DNA of 64,000 bases. Origin: Pseudomonas mosselii (GTDB taxonomy: Bacteria > Pseudomonadota > Gammaproteobacteria > Pseudomonadales > Pseudomonadaceae). The notes below the pieces were generated by a model. The model did not search any database, was not told the origin of the DNA, and was given only the letters and a program-made list of their open reading frames with translations. Shown here piece by piece: positions 26,012 through 33,574 of the stretch (positions within the stretch are counted from its first letter, which is position 1; each line of letters opens with the position of its first letter). The stretch lies in assembly GCF_005796105.1 (NCBI RefSeq), contig NZ_VAUO01000013.1:1-64000 (forward strand), written 5' to 3'. Both the position numbers and the translations under genes were made by a program.

Positions 26012-26644
26012 GTGAGCGGCTTGTTTATCACCCTCGAAGGGCCCGAAGGCGCCGGCAAGAGCACCAACCGCGAATACCTCGCTGCGCGCCTGCGTGAGCA
26101 GGGCATCGACGTTGTCATGACCCGTGAGCCTGGCGGTACCCCACTGGCCGAGCGCATCCGCGAGCTGCTGCTGGCTCCCAGCGATGAGCGCATGGCGGTT
26201 GACACCGAACTGCTGCTGATGTTCGCTGCCCGCGCACAGCATCTGGCTGAGGTCATCCGTCCGGCGTTGGCCCGAGGTGCGGTGGTGCTGTGTGACCGGT
26301 TCACCGATGCCACTTATGCTTACCAAGGCGGTGGGCGCGGCCTGCCTGTCGAGCGCATTGCGGTTCTGGAGTCTTTCGTTCAGGGCGAGTTGCGCCCGGA
26401 CCTCACGCTGGTGTTCGATTTGCCGGTGGAGGTGGGCTTGGCCCGTGCCGCCGCACGTGGTCGGCTCGATCGTTTCGAGCAGGAAGGTCAGGCGTTCTTC
26501 GAGGCGGTGCGCCAGGCCTATCTGGCGCGCGCGCGCAAACACCCACAGCGCTATAGCCTACTGGATGCCGCGCAGCCGCTGGATGTGGTGCAGCGCGCTA
26601 TCGACGCGCTGCTGCCGGGCATCCTGGGGCGTTGCCGTGGCTGA
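26012..26644 (+). CDS. tmk: Thymidylate kinase
   Basis: 210 residues, GTG start after AAGGA. P-loop GPEGAGKST (10-18), DRFTDATYAYQGGGRGL near 95-111 and the LID-region arginines around RAAARGRLDRFE. It phosphorylates dTMP to dTDP. It overlaps holB by eight bases. Confidence 0.97.
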   Translation: MSGLFITLEGPEGAGKSTNREYLAARLREQGIDVVMTREPGGTPLAERIRELLLAPSDERMAVDTELLLMFAARAQHLAEVIRPALARGAVVLCDRFTDATYAYQGGGRGLPVERIAVLESFVQGELRPDLTLVFDLPVEVGLARAAARGRLDRFEQEGQAFFEAVRQAYLARARKHPQRYSLLDAAQPLDVVQRAIDALLPGILGRCRG

Positions 26645-27623
26645 GGCCTATCCCTGGCAGCAGGCGCTCTGGCAGCAACTGGCAGGACGCAGCCAGCATG
26701 CTCATGCCTACCTGTTACATGGCCCGCAGGGTATCGGCAAACGGGCGTTGGCCGAGCGCCTGATGGCTCGTTTGTTGTGCCAGCAGCCCAATGCACTTGA
26801 CGCCTGCGGCCAGTGCAAGGCGTGCTTGCTGCTCAAGGCTGGCAGTCACCCGGACAACTTCATCCTGGAGCCTGAAGAGGCCGACAAGCCGATCAAGATC
26901 GACCAGGTGCGCGAACTCGTGTCTTTCGTGGTGCAGACTGCCCAGCAAGGTGGGCGCAAGGTGGTATTGATCGAGCCGGTCGAGGCGATGAACATCAACG
27001 CCTCCAACGCCTTGCTCAAGAGCCTTGAAGAACCCTCGGGTGATACGGTTCTATTGCTGGTCAGCCACCAGCCGAGCCGCCTGCTGCCAACCATCAAGAG
27101 CCGTTGCCAGCAGGTGGCATGCCCGCAGCCCAGCCAGGCGCAAAGCCGCGCCTGGCTGGCGGCGGCCTTGGCCGACAGCAGTGACGAGGCGCGTGAAGAG
27201 CTGCTGAGCCTGGCCGCGGGTTCGCCGTTGATGGCCGTGAGCCTGGAGGCACAGGGCGTGCGTGAGCAGCGCGCGCTGGTGGCCGACGGGGTCAAGAAGC
27301 TGCTCAAGCAGCAGCAATCCCCCAGCCAGTTGGCCGAGGCCTGGAAGGATGTGCCGCTGTTGCTGTTGTTCGACTGGTTCTGCGACTGGTCGCACCTGAT
27401 CTTGCGCTATCAATTGACCCAGGACGAAGACGGCCTGGGTTTGGCTGACATGCGCAAGGTCGTGCAGTACCTGGCGCAGAAAAGCCGCCCGGCCAAGGTG
27501 CTGGAAATCCAGGCATGGCTCCTTGAACAGCGCCAGAAAGTGCTCGGCAAGGCCAACCTCAACCGCGTGTTGTTGCTCGAAGCGATGCTGGCCCATTGGG
27601 TACAGTTGCCGGGCATGCGCTGA
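26637..27623 (+). CDS. holB: DNA polymerase III subunit delta prime
   Basis: 328 residues, GTG start inside the tmk 3' end; the longer frame from 26277 is tmk read in another frame. P-loop-like GPQGIGKRALAE near 30, four-cysteine zinc module (CQQPNALDACGQCKACLL), and NASNALLKSLEEP near 125. Clamp-loader subunit. In several other pseudomonads a pilZ gene follows; here tatD starts 33 bases later. Confidence 0.95.
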   Translation: MAEAYPWQQALWQQLAGRSQHAHAYLLHGPQGIGKRALAERLMARLLCQQPNALDACGQCKACLLLKAGSHPDNFILEPEEADKPIKIDQVRELVSFVVQTAQQGGRKVVLIEPVEAMNINASNALLKSLEEPSGDTVLLLVSHQPSRLLPTIKSRCQQVACPQPSQAQSRAWLAAALADSSDEAREELLSLAAGSPLMAVSLEAQGVREQRALVADGVKKLLKQQQSPSQLAEAWKDVPLLLLFDWFCDWSHLILRYQLTQDEDGLGLADMRKVVQYLAQKSRPAKVLEIQAWLLEQRQKVLGKANLNRVLLLEAMLAHWVQLPGMR

Positions 27624-27656
27624 TTTTTACCGTAACTTCATGTGTGTCGGATTCCC

Positions 27657-28439
27657 ATGCTCGTAGACTCCCATTGCCACCTCGACCGTCTTGACTTGAG
27701 CGCCCACCAAGGCTCCCTCGATGCTGCCCTCCAGGCGGCGCGTGAGCGTGGCGTGGGGCACTTCCTGTGCATCGGCGTGAGCGCCGAGAATGCCGGCGCG
27801 GTCAAGGCGCTGAGCGAGCGCTACGCCGATGTCGACTGTTCGGTCGGCGTGCATCCGCTGGACTTGGCCCCCGGCGAAACCCCGGCACTGGAATGGCTGC
27901 TGCGCGAGCTGGCCCATCCTCATGTGGTAGCGATCGGCGAAACCGGCCTGGACTATCACTACGAACCCGAGGCCGCCGAGTTGCAACAGGCTTCGTTCCG
28001 TCTGCACCTGGAGGCCTCGCGCCAGACCGGCAAGCCGGTGATCGTGCACACCCGCGCCGCACGCGCCGACACGCTGGCGTTGCTGCGCGAAGCCAGCCTG
28101 CCGCAGGCCGGTGTGCTGCACTGCTTCACCGAAGATTGGGAAATGGCCAAGGCAGCGCTGGACCTGGGCTACTACATCTCGCTGTCGGGCATCGTCACCT
28201 TCCGAAATGCCGATGCGCTGCGCGAGGTGGCTCGCCAGGTGCCGACCGAGCGCCTGTTGGTAGAGACTGATTCGCCGTACCTGGCGCCGATCCCGCATCG
28301 AGGCAAGGCGAACCTGCCGCAATATGTGCGTGAAGTGGCTGAGTACGTGGCGTCGTTGCGTGGGGCCAGCTATGAGCAGTTGGCCGAGCAGACCACTGCC
28401 AACTTCAAGCGCCTGTTCCCGCTGGCGCGGGTCGCGTGA
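27657..28439 (+). CDS. TatD family metal-dependent DNase
   Basis: 260 residues, TIM-barrel hydrolase. The N-terminal metal motif VDSHCHLDRL, the GETGLDYHY Glu motif near 94, HTRAA and HCFTED histidines, and ETDSPYLAP near 203-211. TatD proteins cleave DNA or RNA 3' ends in repair or turnover. Confidence 0.95.
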   Translation: MLVDSHCHLDRLDLSAHQGSLDAALQAARERGVGHFLCIGVSAENAGAVKALSERYADVDCSVGVHPLDLAPGETPALEWLLRELAHPHVVAIGETGLDYHYEPEAAELQQASFRLHLEASRQTGKPVIVHTRAARADTLALLREASLPQAGVLHCFTEDWEMAKAALDLGYYISLSGIVTFRNADALREVARQVPTERLLVETDSPYLAPIPHRGKANLPQYVREVAEYVASLRGASYEQLAEQTTANFKRLFPLARVA

Positions 28440-28896
28440 CAGACCGCCTTCAGAACCTCGGGCAAAAAAAACCCGGGTTCTGGGGGGGGAATCCGGGTTA
28501 AGACCATTAGGAGTAAAACAAAGGTACGCGGTCCCTGGGCACCTTTATTGGCGCGCCACTCGGGGGGATGCGCCGCGCCAACACTTCAAGTATTGGTCAG
28601 GTTTGGCGCACTTCCAGCAGCAGTTGGTCGTTTTTTAAACAGATTTGGAATACGTCGGCCGTTGCTTGAGCACAGAGGGCATGGCCATCAGCCAAGCTTA
28701 GAGGCAGTGTCGTCGATCAGGCAGGTATCAGTGGTGACTGGCGGGGAAAAACCGACAGGGAGTCGGCCAGGTTGCGGGTCCTGCGCCTGCGGCGCTGGCG
28801 AACGTATCGTGAAACAAGACACATTGCGCAAGATCCGTGCAATTTGCCACCAGTTAGGCATAATAATGCGCTTCGATTGTCATCCCAGTCCTTCCT
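28440..28896. other. Structured gene-free region between tatD and a TetR gene
   Basis: 457 bases with no convincing ORF. It holds: a minus-strand terminator-like structure (28463-28499; stem aacccgg/ccgggtt then eight T on the minus strand), a hairpin AAAGGT/ACCTTT (28520-28546), a near-perfect dyad CCAACACTTCAAGTATTGG (28578-28596) inside a wider GCGCCAA/TTGGCGC repeat (28575-28609), and an AT-rich promoter-like CATAATAAT at 28859-28867 before the TetR gene. A small RNA or operator region is possible. Confidence 0.5.
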
Positions 28897-29532
28897 ATGC
28901 AGAAAGAACCTCGTAAGGTCCGTGAGTTTCGCCGCCGCGAGCAAGAGATCCTCGACACGGCGCTCAAACTGTTCCTCGAACAGGGCGAAGACAGTGTCAC
29001 CGTCGAGATGATCGCCGACGCCGTGGGCATCGGCAAAGGCACGATCTACAAGCACTTCAAATCCAAGGCGGAGATCTACCTGCGCCTGATGCTCGACTAC
29101 GAGCGCGATCTGAATGCGCTGTTGCACTCGGCTGACGTCGACCGTGACAAGGAAGCACTGTCGCGCGCCTATTTTGAGTTCCGCATGCGTGATCCGCAGC
29201 GTTACCGGCTGTTCGACCGCCTCGAAGAGAAGGTGGTCAAGGGTAACCAGGTGCCGGAAATGGTCGAGCAGTTGCACAGCATCCGCGCGTCCAACTTCGA
29301 TCGCCTCACGCAGCTGATCAAAGGTCGCATCAGCGAGGGCAAGCTCGAAGACGTGCCCCCGTACTTCCACTACTGCGCGGCCTGGGCTCTGGTGCACGGC
29401 GCCGTGGCGCTGTATCACTCGCCGTTCTGGAGCAATGTCCTGGAAGATCAGGAAGGCTTCTTCCAGTTCCTCATGGATATTGGCGTGCGCATGGGCAACA
29501 AGCGTAAGCGCGACCCAGAACCCGCCAACTGA
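28897..29532 (+). CDS. TetR/AcrR family regulator
   Basis: 211 residues. N-terminal helix-turn-helix (about 15-60) with EMIADAVGIGKGTIYKHFKSKAEIY, the canonical TetR recognition helix, then a helical ligand domain. It resembles the regulator found at the same locus in other pseudomonads (PA2957 in P. aeruginosa, from memory). The target is unknown; a dyad 300 bases upstream may be its operator. Confidence 0.93.
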   Translation: MQKEPRKVREFRRREQEILDTALKLFLEQGEDSVTVEMIADAVGIGKGTIYKHFKSKAEIYLRLMLDYERDLNALLHSADVDRDKEALSRAYFEFRMRDPQRYRLFDRLEEKVVKGNQVPEMVEQLHSIRASNFDRLTQLIKGRISEGKLEDVPPYFHYCAAWALVHGAVALYHSPFWSNVLEDQEGFFQFLMDIGVRMGNKRKRDPEPAN

Positions 29533-29663
29533 AGCCGCTGGTGCAATGCGCACCCGACGTGGGTGCGCAGTGGGGCGGGTCCGACACGGCGTAAGGGGCT
29601 TGCAAAAACTTGATTTTTAAGTCAGGTTTTGCCGGCCTCGATTCTTCCACGCCGGAGTCACCC

Positions 29664-30632
29664 ATGATCGTCGATCGTCACGGCAGGCGCTTTCGCAACC
29701 TGCGCGTCAGCCTGACTGCTGCCTGCAATTATGCCTGCACCTACTGTGTGCCCGATGGCAAGCGCCTTGTGGCCGCGCAGGACGAGTTGTCGGCCGACGT
29801 CCTGGCCCATGGCGTTGCCTATCTGGTCGAGGCGGCAGGGATCGAGCGGTTGCGCATCACGGGCGGCGAACCGCTGGTGAGCCCGCGTCTGGAGGCTTTC
29901 CTGGCCGGTGTTTCGGGCCTCGGCCTGGAAGACATCAGTCTCACCACCAACGGCCAGTTGCTCTGGCGTAAGCTCCCACTGCTTTTACACGCCGGCATTC
30001 GTCGTTTGAATGTCTCGCTCGATACCCTTGACCCGCACGCGTTCCGGCGTATCGCCCGTGGCGGCGACTTGGCCTGCGTGCTGGAGGGCATGCAGGCGGC
30101 GAAGGCGGCGGGCATGGCGATCAAGGTCAACATGGTGCCGATGCGGGGGCAGAACCTCGACCAGGTTGTACCGCTGCTCGACTATTGCTTGGCACAGGGC
30201 TACGAGCTGCGTTTCATCGAACTGATGCGCATGGGGCATCTGGCCCGGGATACCAACGCTTTCCTTCAGCAGTTCGTCGGCCTTGAGCACTTGCTGGCGC
30301 TGATCGGCCAGGCGCACCCCTTCGAGCCGGCGCCGCGGCCAGTGGATGCCACGGCCCTGCGTTACCGTATCCCTGACAAAGGCCATTTCGGCGTGATCGC
30401 CAACGAAAGCATGCCGTTTTGCCGAGCCTGTTCGCGCCTGCGTTTGTCCTCGACCGGCTGGCTGCATGGTTGCCTCTCGTCCGGCAGCCGCCATTTTGTC
30501 GCCGACCTGTTCGACAAGCCGCGCCACCAAGCGCTGCCGGCCTTGCAGCGTTTGCTGGTCAAGGCCTTGGCGGACAAGCAGGCGCTGGCGTTTTCCGGTG
30601 ATGTGATGGTCATGAAGGTGATCGGCGGCTGA
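29664..30632 (+). CDS. moaA: MoaA-type radical SAM enzyme (GTP 3',8-cyclase family)
   Basis: 322 residues. The radical-SAM cluster motif CNYACTYC is near residues 23-30, GGEP follows, and a second iron-sulphur site is present as CRACSRLRLSSTGWLHGC near 253-270. The C-terminal Gly-Gly typical of active MoaA is present. It would convert GTP to the cyclic precursor of molybdopterin. No other mo-cofactor genes are near, and pseudomonads usually have another moaA, so this may be a second copy. Confidence 0.85.
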   Translation: MIVDRHGRRFRNLRVSLTAACNYACTYCVPDGKRLVAAQDELSADVLAHGVAYLVEAAGIERLRITGGEPLVSPRLEAFLAGVSGLGLEDISLTTNGQLLWRKLPLLLHAGIRRLNVSLDTLDPHAFRRIARGGDLACVLEGMQAAKAAGMAIKVNMVPMRGQNLDQVVPLLDYCLAQGYELRFIELMRMGHLARDTNAFLQQFVGLEHLLALIGQAHPFEPAPRPVDATALRYRIPDKGHFGVIANESMPFCRACSRLRLSSTGWLHGCLSSGSRHFVADLFDKPRHQALPALQRLLVKALADKQALAFSGDVMVMKVIGG

Positions 30633-30699
30633 CTCTGGCGCAAAAGCTGCATCAGCGCGGCTGTTCGCCGGTTTTTCGTCACCGGCCTCTGGAGGAAAG

Positions 30700-31305
30700 A
30701 TGCGTAGCCTGGTCTTGCTGCTGGCGCTGATGGCGTTGGGCGGCTGCATGAATGTCAGCGATATGGGCGAGGGCGTCCGTTATCACATGAGCGATGCGGG
30801 CTTGCTGGACCACAGCGACACCACCCGTACCCTGTCGGTGCGCTTGCAACCTGACTCGTTCATCTTCATTGGCCAAGGCGCTTTCATGCCGCCGGGCAAG
30901 GGCCCGCTGCCCAAACAGAACGTGGTGGCCGAAGAAGCCTTCAAGAGCTTCGTCGAGTACTTCCCGCTGGTGCGCCGCGCGCAAGGCCCGCTGGGCTTGG
31001 AGCAAGCCATTGCCGAGGCCCGTTCGGTCGGCGCCGACTACGTGTTGTACACCCGTTTCGCGCGTACCGATGACCGCATCGGCAATGGCGACGAGTGGTA
31101 CGACGAGCAGGCAGTGGATCGACTGGGCTGGGACTCGGGCGTAGTGCAGATGATGTTGATCGAGACCAATACTCGTTATCTGATCGATACCGCCCGCATC
31201 AAGAGCCGTGGCGGTTTGTTGACGTTCCACGACAATACGCCCCAGGATTTGCTTGCTGCCCCCATGCGCGAGTACGCTCGTAGCCTCCTGGGTATGAGCC
31301 GCTGA
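30700..31305 (+). CDS. Lipoprotein, DUF4823-like
   Basis: 201 residues. A lipoprotein signal MRSLVLLLALMALGGC places the lipidated Cys at 16. The mature part has no enzyme motif I recognise, but matches the DUF4823 family of Pseudomonas lipoproteins as I remember it. Likely attached to the outer membrane. It is followed after 11 bases by the DUF1285 gene, probably one operon. Confidence 0.8.
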   Translation: MRSLVLLLALMALGGCMNVSDMGEGVRYHMSDAGLLDHSDTTRTLSVRLQPDSFIFIGQGAFMPPGKGPLPKQNVVAEEAFKSFVEYFPLVRRAQGPLGLEQAIAEARSVGADYVLYTRFARTDDRIGNGDEWYDEQAVDRLGWDSGVVQMMLIETNTRYLIDTARIKSRGGLLTFHDNTPQDLLAAPMREYARSLLGMSR

Positions 31306-31316
31306 GCGAGCATGCA

Positions 31317-31877
31317 ATGACCGACACCGGCAAGGCCAACGATCTTCTGGCGCAAATTCCCGCAGCCAAGGGGCCGGCGCCGGTGCACCTTTGGAACCCG
31401 GATTTTTGCGGCGACATCGACATGCGCATCGCCCGCGATGGTACGTGGTACTACCTGGGCTCGCCGATAGGCCGCAAGCCGATGGTCCGGCTGTTTTCCA
31501 CCATCCTTCGTCGCGATGGCGATGATTACTTCCTGGTCACGCCGGTGGAGAAGGTCGGCATCCGCGTAGATGACGCACCGTTCGTGGCGGTGCTACTCGA
31601 TGTGCAAGGGCAGGGTGAGCAGCAGGTCCTGCGCTTCACCACCAATGTGGACGATACACTCGAGGCCGGCGCAGACCATCCGCTGCGGGTGGTGACCGAT
31701 CCTGACAGCGGGGAGCCGGCGCCGTATGTGCGGGTGCGCGGCAATCTCGAGGCGTTGATCCATCGCAACGTCTTCTACCAGTTGGTGGAGCTGGCAGTGC
31801 CGCGCCTGATCGATGGCCAGGAGTGGCTTGGGGTGTGGAGCCAGGGTCAGTTCTACCCCATTGGGCGCAGTACCTGA
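31317..31877 (+). CDS. DUF1285 family protein
   Basis: 186-residue soluble protein. The typical opening PVHLWNPDFCGDIDMRIARDGTW splits into a conserved WxPxxCGxIDMRI pattern near 22-36; a second conserved area is RVRGNLEALIHRNVFYQL near 141. Structures of the family show a double barrel, function unknown. A bidirectional terminator follows. Confidence 0.88.
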   Translation: MTDTGKANDLLAQIPAAKGPAPVHLWNPDFCGDIDMRIARDGTWYYLGSPIGRKPMVRLFSTILRRDGDDYFLVTPVEKVGIRVDDAPFVAVLLDVQGQGEQQVLRFTTNVDDTLEAGADHPLRVVTDPDSGEPAPYVRVRGNLEALIHRNVFYQLVELAVPRLIDGQEWLGVWSQGQFYPIGRST

Positions 31878-31905
31878 AACCTGCCTGGGTCTATCTGGCA
31901 GGCAA

Positions 31906-31942
31906 TAAAAAACCTCCAGTGCTTGCGCATCTGGAGGTTTTT
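31906..31942. terminator. Bidirectional terminator
   Basis: Stem aaaaaacctccag / ctggaggttttt with an 11-base loop, serving the DUF1285 operon on the plus strand and tRNA-Asn on the minus strand. Confidence 0.9.
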
Positions 31943-31949
31943 CGATGTT

Positions 31950-32025
31950 TGGCTCCGCGACCTGGACTCGAACCAGGGACCCAATGATTAACAGTCATTT
32001 GCTCTACCGACTGAGCTATCGCGGA
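31950..32025 (-). tRNA. tRNA-Asn (GTT)
   Basis: 76 bases with an encoded CCA end. Cloverleaf: acceptor TCCGCGA/TCGCGGA, D-arm AGCTCAGTCGGTAGAGC, anticodon loop CTGTTAA with GTT, T-arm with GGTTCGAGTCC. Confidence 0.97.
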
Positions 32026-32048
32026 ATCTGCGCGTATCTTAGCGACTG

Positions 32049-32075
32049 GCAGGGGGAAGTCAAGCTTCCCCCTGC
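32049..32075. terminator. Strong hairpin after the aminotransferase gene
   Basis: Perfect 11-bp stem gcagggggaag / cttccccctgc with a 5-base loop, 13 bases past the stop of the minus-strand aminotransferase. No T-run, so it may stabilise the 3' end rather than terminate. Confidence 0.5.
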
Positions 32076-32087
32076 ACAATCAAGCAG

Positions 32088-33284
32088 TTACAGCACTTCG
32101 ACGATGGCTTTGGTGACCACGTGAATGTTGCTCTGGTTCAGCGCGGCGACGGCGATGCGGCCGGTGTCCAGGGCATAGATGCCGAACTCGTTCTTCAAGC
32201 GTGCCACCTGCTCAACGGTCAGGCCCGAGTAGGAGAACATGCCCACCTGGCGGCCGACGAAGCTGAAGTCGCGGCTGGCACCGTATTGCGCCAGCAACTG
32301 GACCATCTGCTTGCGCATGCCGTGGATTCGCTCGCGCATCTCACCAAGCTCGGTTTCCCACATCTGGCGCAGCTCGTCGCTGTTGAGCACGGCGGCGACG
32401 ATGCTGGCACCGTGGGTCGGCGGGTTGGAGTAGGTCGTGCGGATCACGCGCTTGACCTGCGACAGCACACGGGTGCTCTCGTCTTTCGAACCGGTGACGA
32501 TCGACAGCGCGCCAACGCGCTCGCCATACAGCGAGAACGACTTGGAGAACGAGCTGGAGACGAAGAACGCCATGCCAGACTCGGCGAACAGGCGCACGGC
32601 GAAGGCGTCTTCGGCGATGCCGTCGCCAAAGCCCTGGTAGGCCATGTCGAGGAACGGGATGTGGCCCTTGGCCTTGACCACTTCCAGCACGTTTTTCCAG
32701 TCTTGCAGGGTCAGGTCGACACCGGTCGGGTTGTGGCAGCAGGCGTGCAGTACGACCACCGAGCCGGACGGCAGGGCGTCGAGGTCTTCGAGCATGCCGG
32801 TGCGGTTGACGTCATTGCTCGGGGCGTCGTAGTAGCGGTAGGTCTGGACCGGGAAGCCTGCGGACTCGAACAGTGCGCGGTGGTTTTCCCAGCTCGGGTC
32901 GCTGATGGCAACCACGGCGTTCGGCGACAGGCGCTTGATGAAGTCGGCGCCGATTTTCAGGGCGCCAGTACCACCTACGGCCTGCACGGTGACCACGCGG
33001 CCTGCGGCCAGCAGCGGCGAGTCGTTGCCGAAGATCAGCTTCTGCACGGCCTGGTCGTACTGGGCGATACCGTCGATCGGCAGGTAGCCGCGCGAGGCGT
33101 GCTGGGCGGCACGCGCGGTTTCGGCCTCGATCACCGCGCGTAGCAGCGGGATGCGGCCTTCCTCGTTGCAGTAAACGCCCACGCCCAGGTTGACCTTGTC
33201 GGTGCGGGTATCAGCGTTGAATGCTTCGTTCAGGCCCAGGATAGGGTCGCGGGGTGCCAGCTCGACAGCGGAAAACAGGCTCAT
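32088..33284 (-). CDS. tyrB: Aromatic/aspartate aminotransferase
   Basis: 398 residues from MSLFSAVELAP. PLP enzyme of aminotransferase class I, subgroup Ialpha. The PLP lysine is in SSFSKSFSLYGERVG near 252, CCHNPTGVDLT near 190 holds the Asn, and the C-terminal Arg is present. It interconverts aspartate, tyrosine or phenylalanine and 2-oxoglutarate; aspC versus tyrB cannot be settled by eye. A minus-strand TATACT at 33374-33369 is the likely -10. Confidence 0.9.
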   Translation of the reverse strand: MSLFSAVELAPRDPILGLNEAFNADTRTDKVNLGVGVYCNEEGRIPLLRAVIEAETARAAQHASRGYLPIDGIAQYDQAVQKLIFGNDSPLLAAGRVVTVQAVGGTGALKIGADFIKRLSPNAVVAISDPSWENHRALFESAGFPVQTYRYYDAPSNDVNRTGMLEDLDALPSGSVVVLHACCHNPTGVDLTLQDWKNVLEVVKAKGHIPFLDMAYQGFGDGIAEDAFAVRLFAESGMAFFVSSSFSKSFSLYGERVGALSIVTGSKDESTRVLSQVKRVIRTTYSNPPTHGASIVAAVLNSDELRQMWETELGEMRERIHGMRKQMVQLLAQYGASRDFSFVGRQVGMFSYSGLTVEQVARLKNEFGIYALDTGRIAVAALNQSNIHVVTKAIVEVL

Positions 33285-33437
33285 TGTTACGTTGGCTCTG
33301 ATTGGAGAGTGAAAGGGGGTTGCCACGCTCCAGCCGAATGCACTGAAGCGGTGCACAAACGGGGAGTCAGTATAGTGATACCGCCTGGTCACTGCGACAG
33401 TCTGGCGCAGCTTTTACGGCTGTTTGCGCAAATATTT

Positions 33438-33454
33438 TTCGACCATTGGTCGAA
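33438..33454. promoter_or_regulatory. Perfect palindrome between tyrB and uvrB
   Basis: TTCGACCATTGGTCGAA: two 8-base arms around one central base. It lies about 65 bases upstream of the probable tyrB -10 element. Operator-like, with the cognate protein unknown. Confidence 0.45.
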
Positions 33455-33532
33455 TTGCCCGGTCCACTGCAGTAACTGATCACAGCTTTATCTTGAAACG
33501 AGCGCCCGGTGTCGGCGTTTGGGTATAAACTA

Positions 33533-33548
33533 CTGGCTAAATTTACAG
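33533..33548 (+). promoter_or_regulatory. LexA-box-like site of uvrB
   Basis: CTGG-CTAAATTT-ACAG, one mismatch from CTGT-N8-ACAG, located just after a TATAAA (33524-33529) that is the likely -10. The position over the transcription start fits SOS repression. Confidence 0.55.
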
Positions 33549-33574
33549 TTGCCGCAGCATCCACGAGGTCCGTC

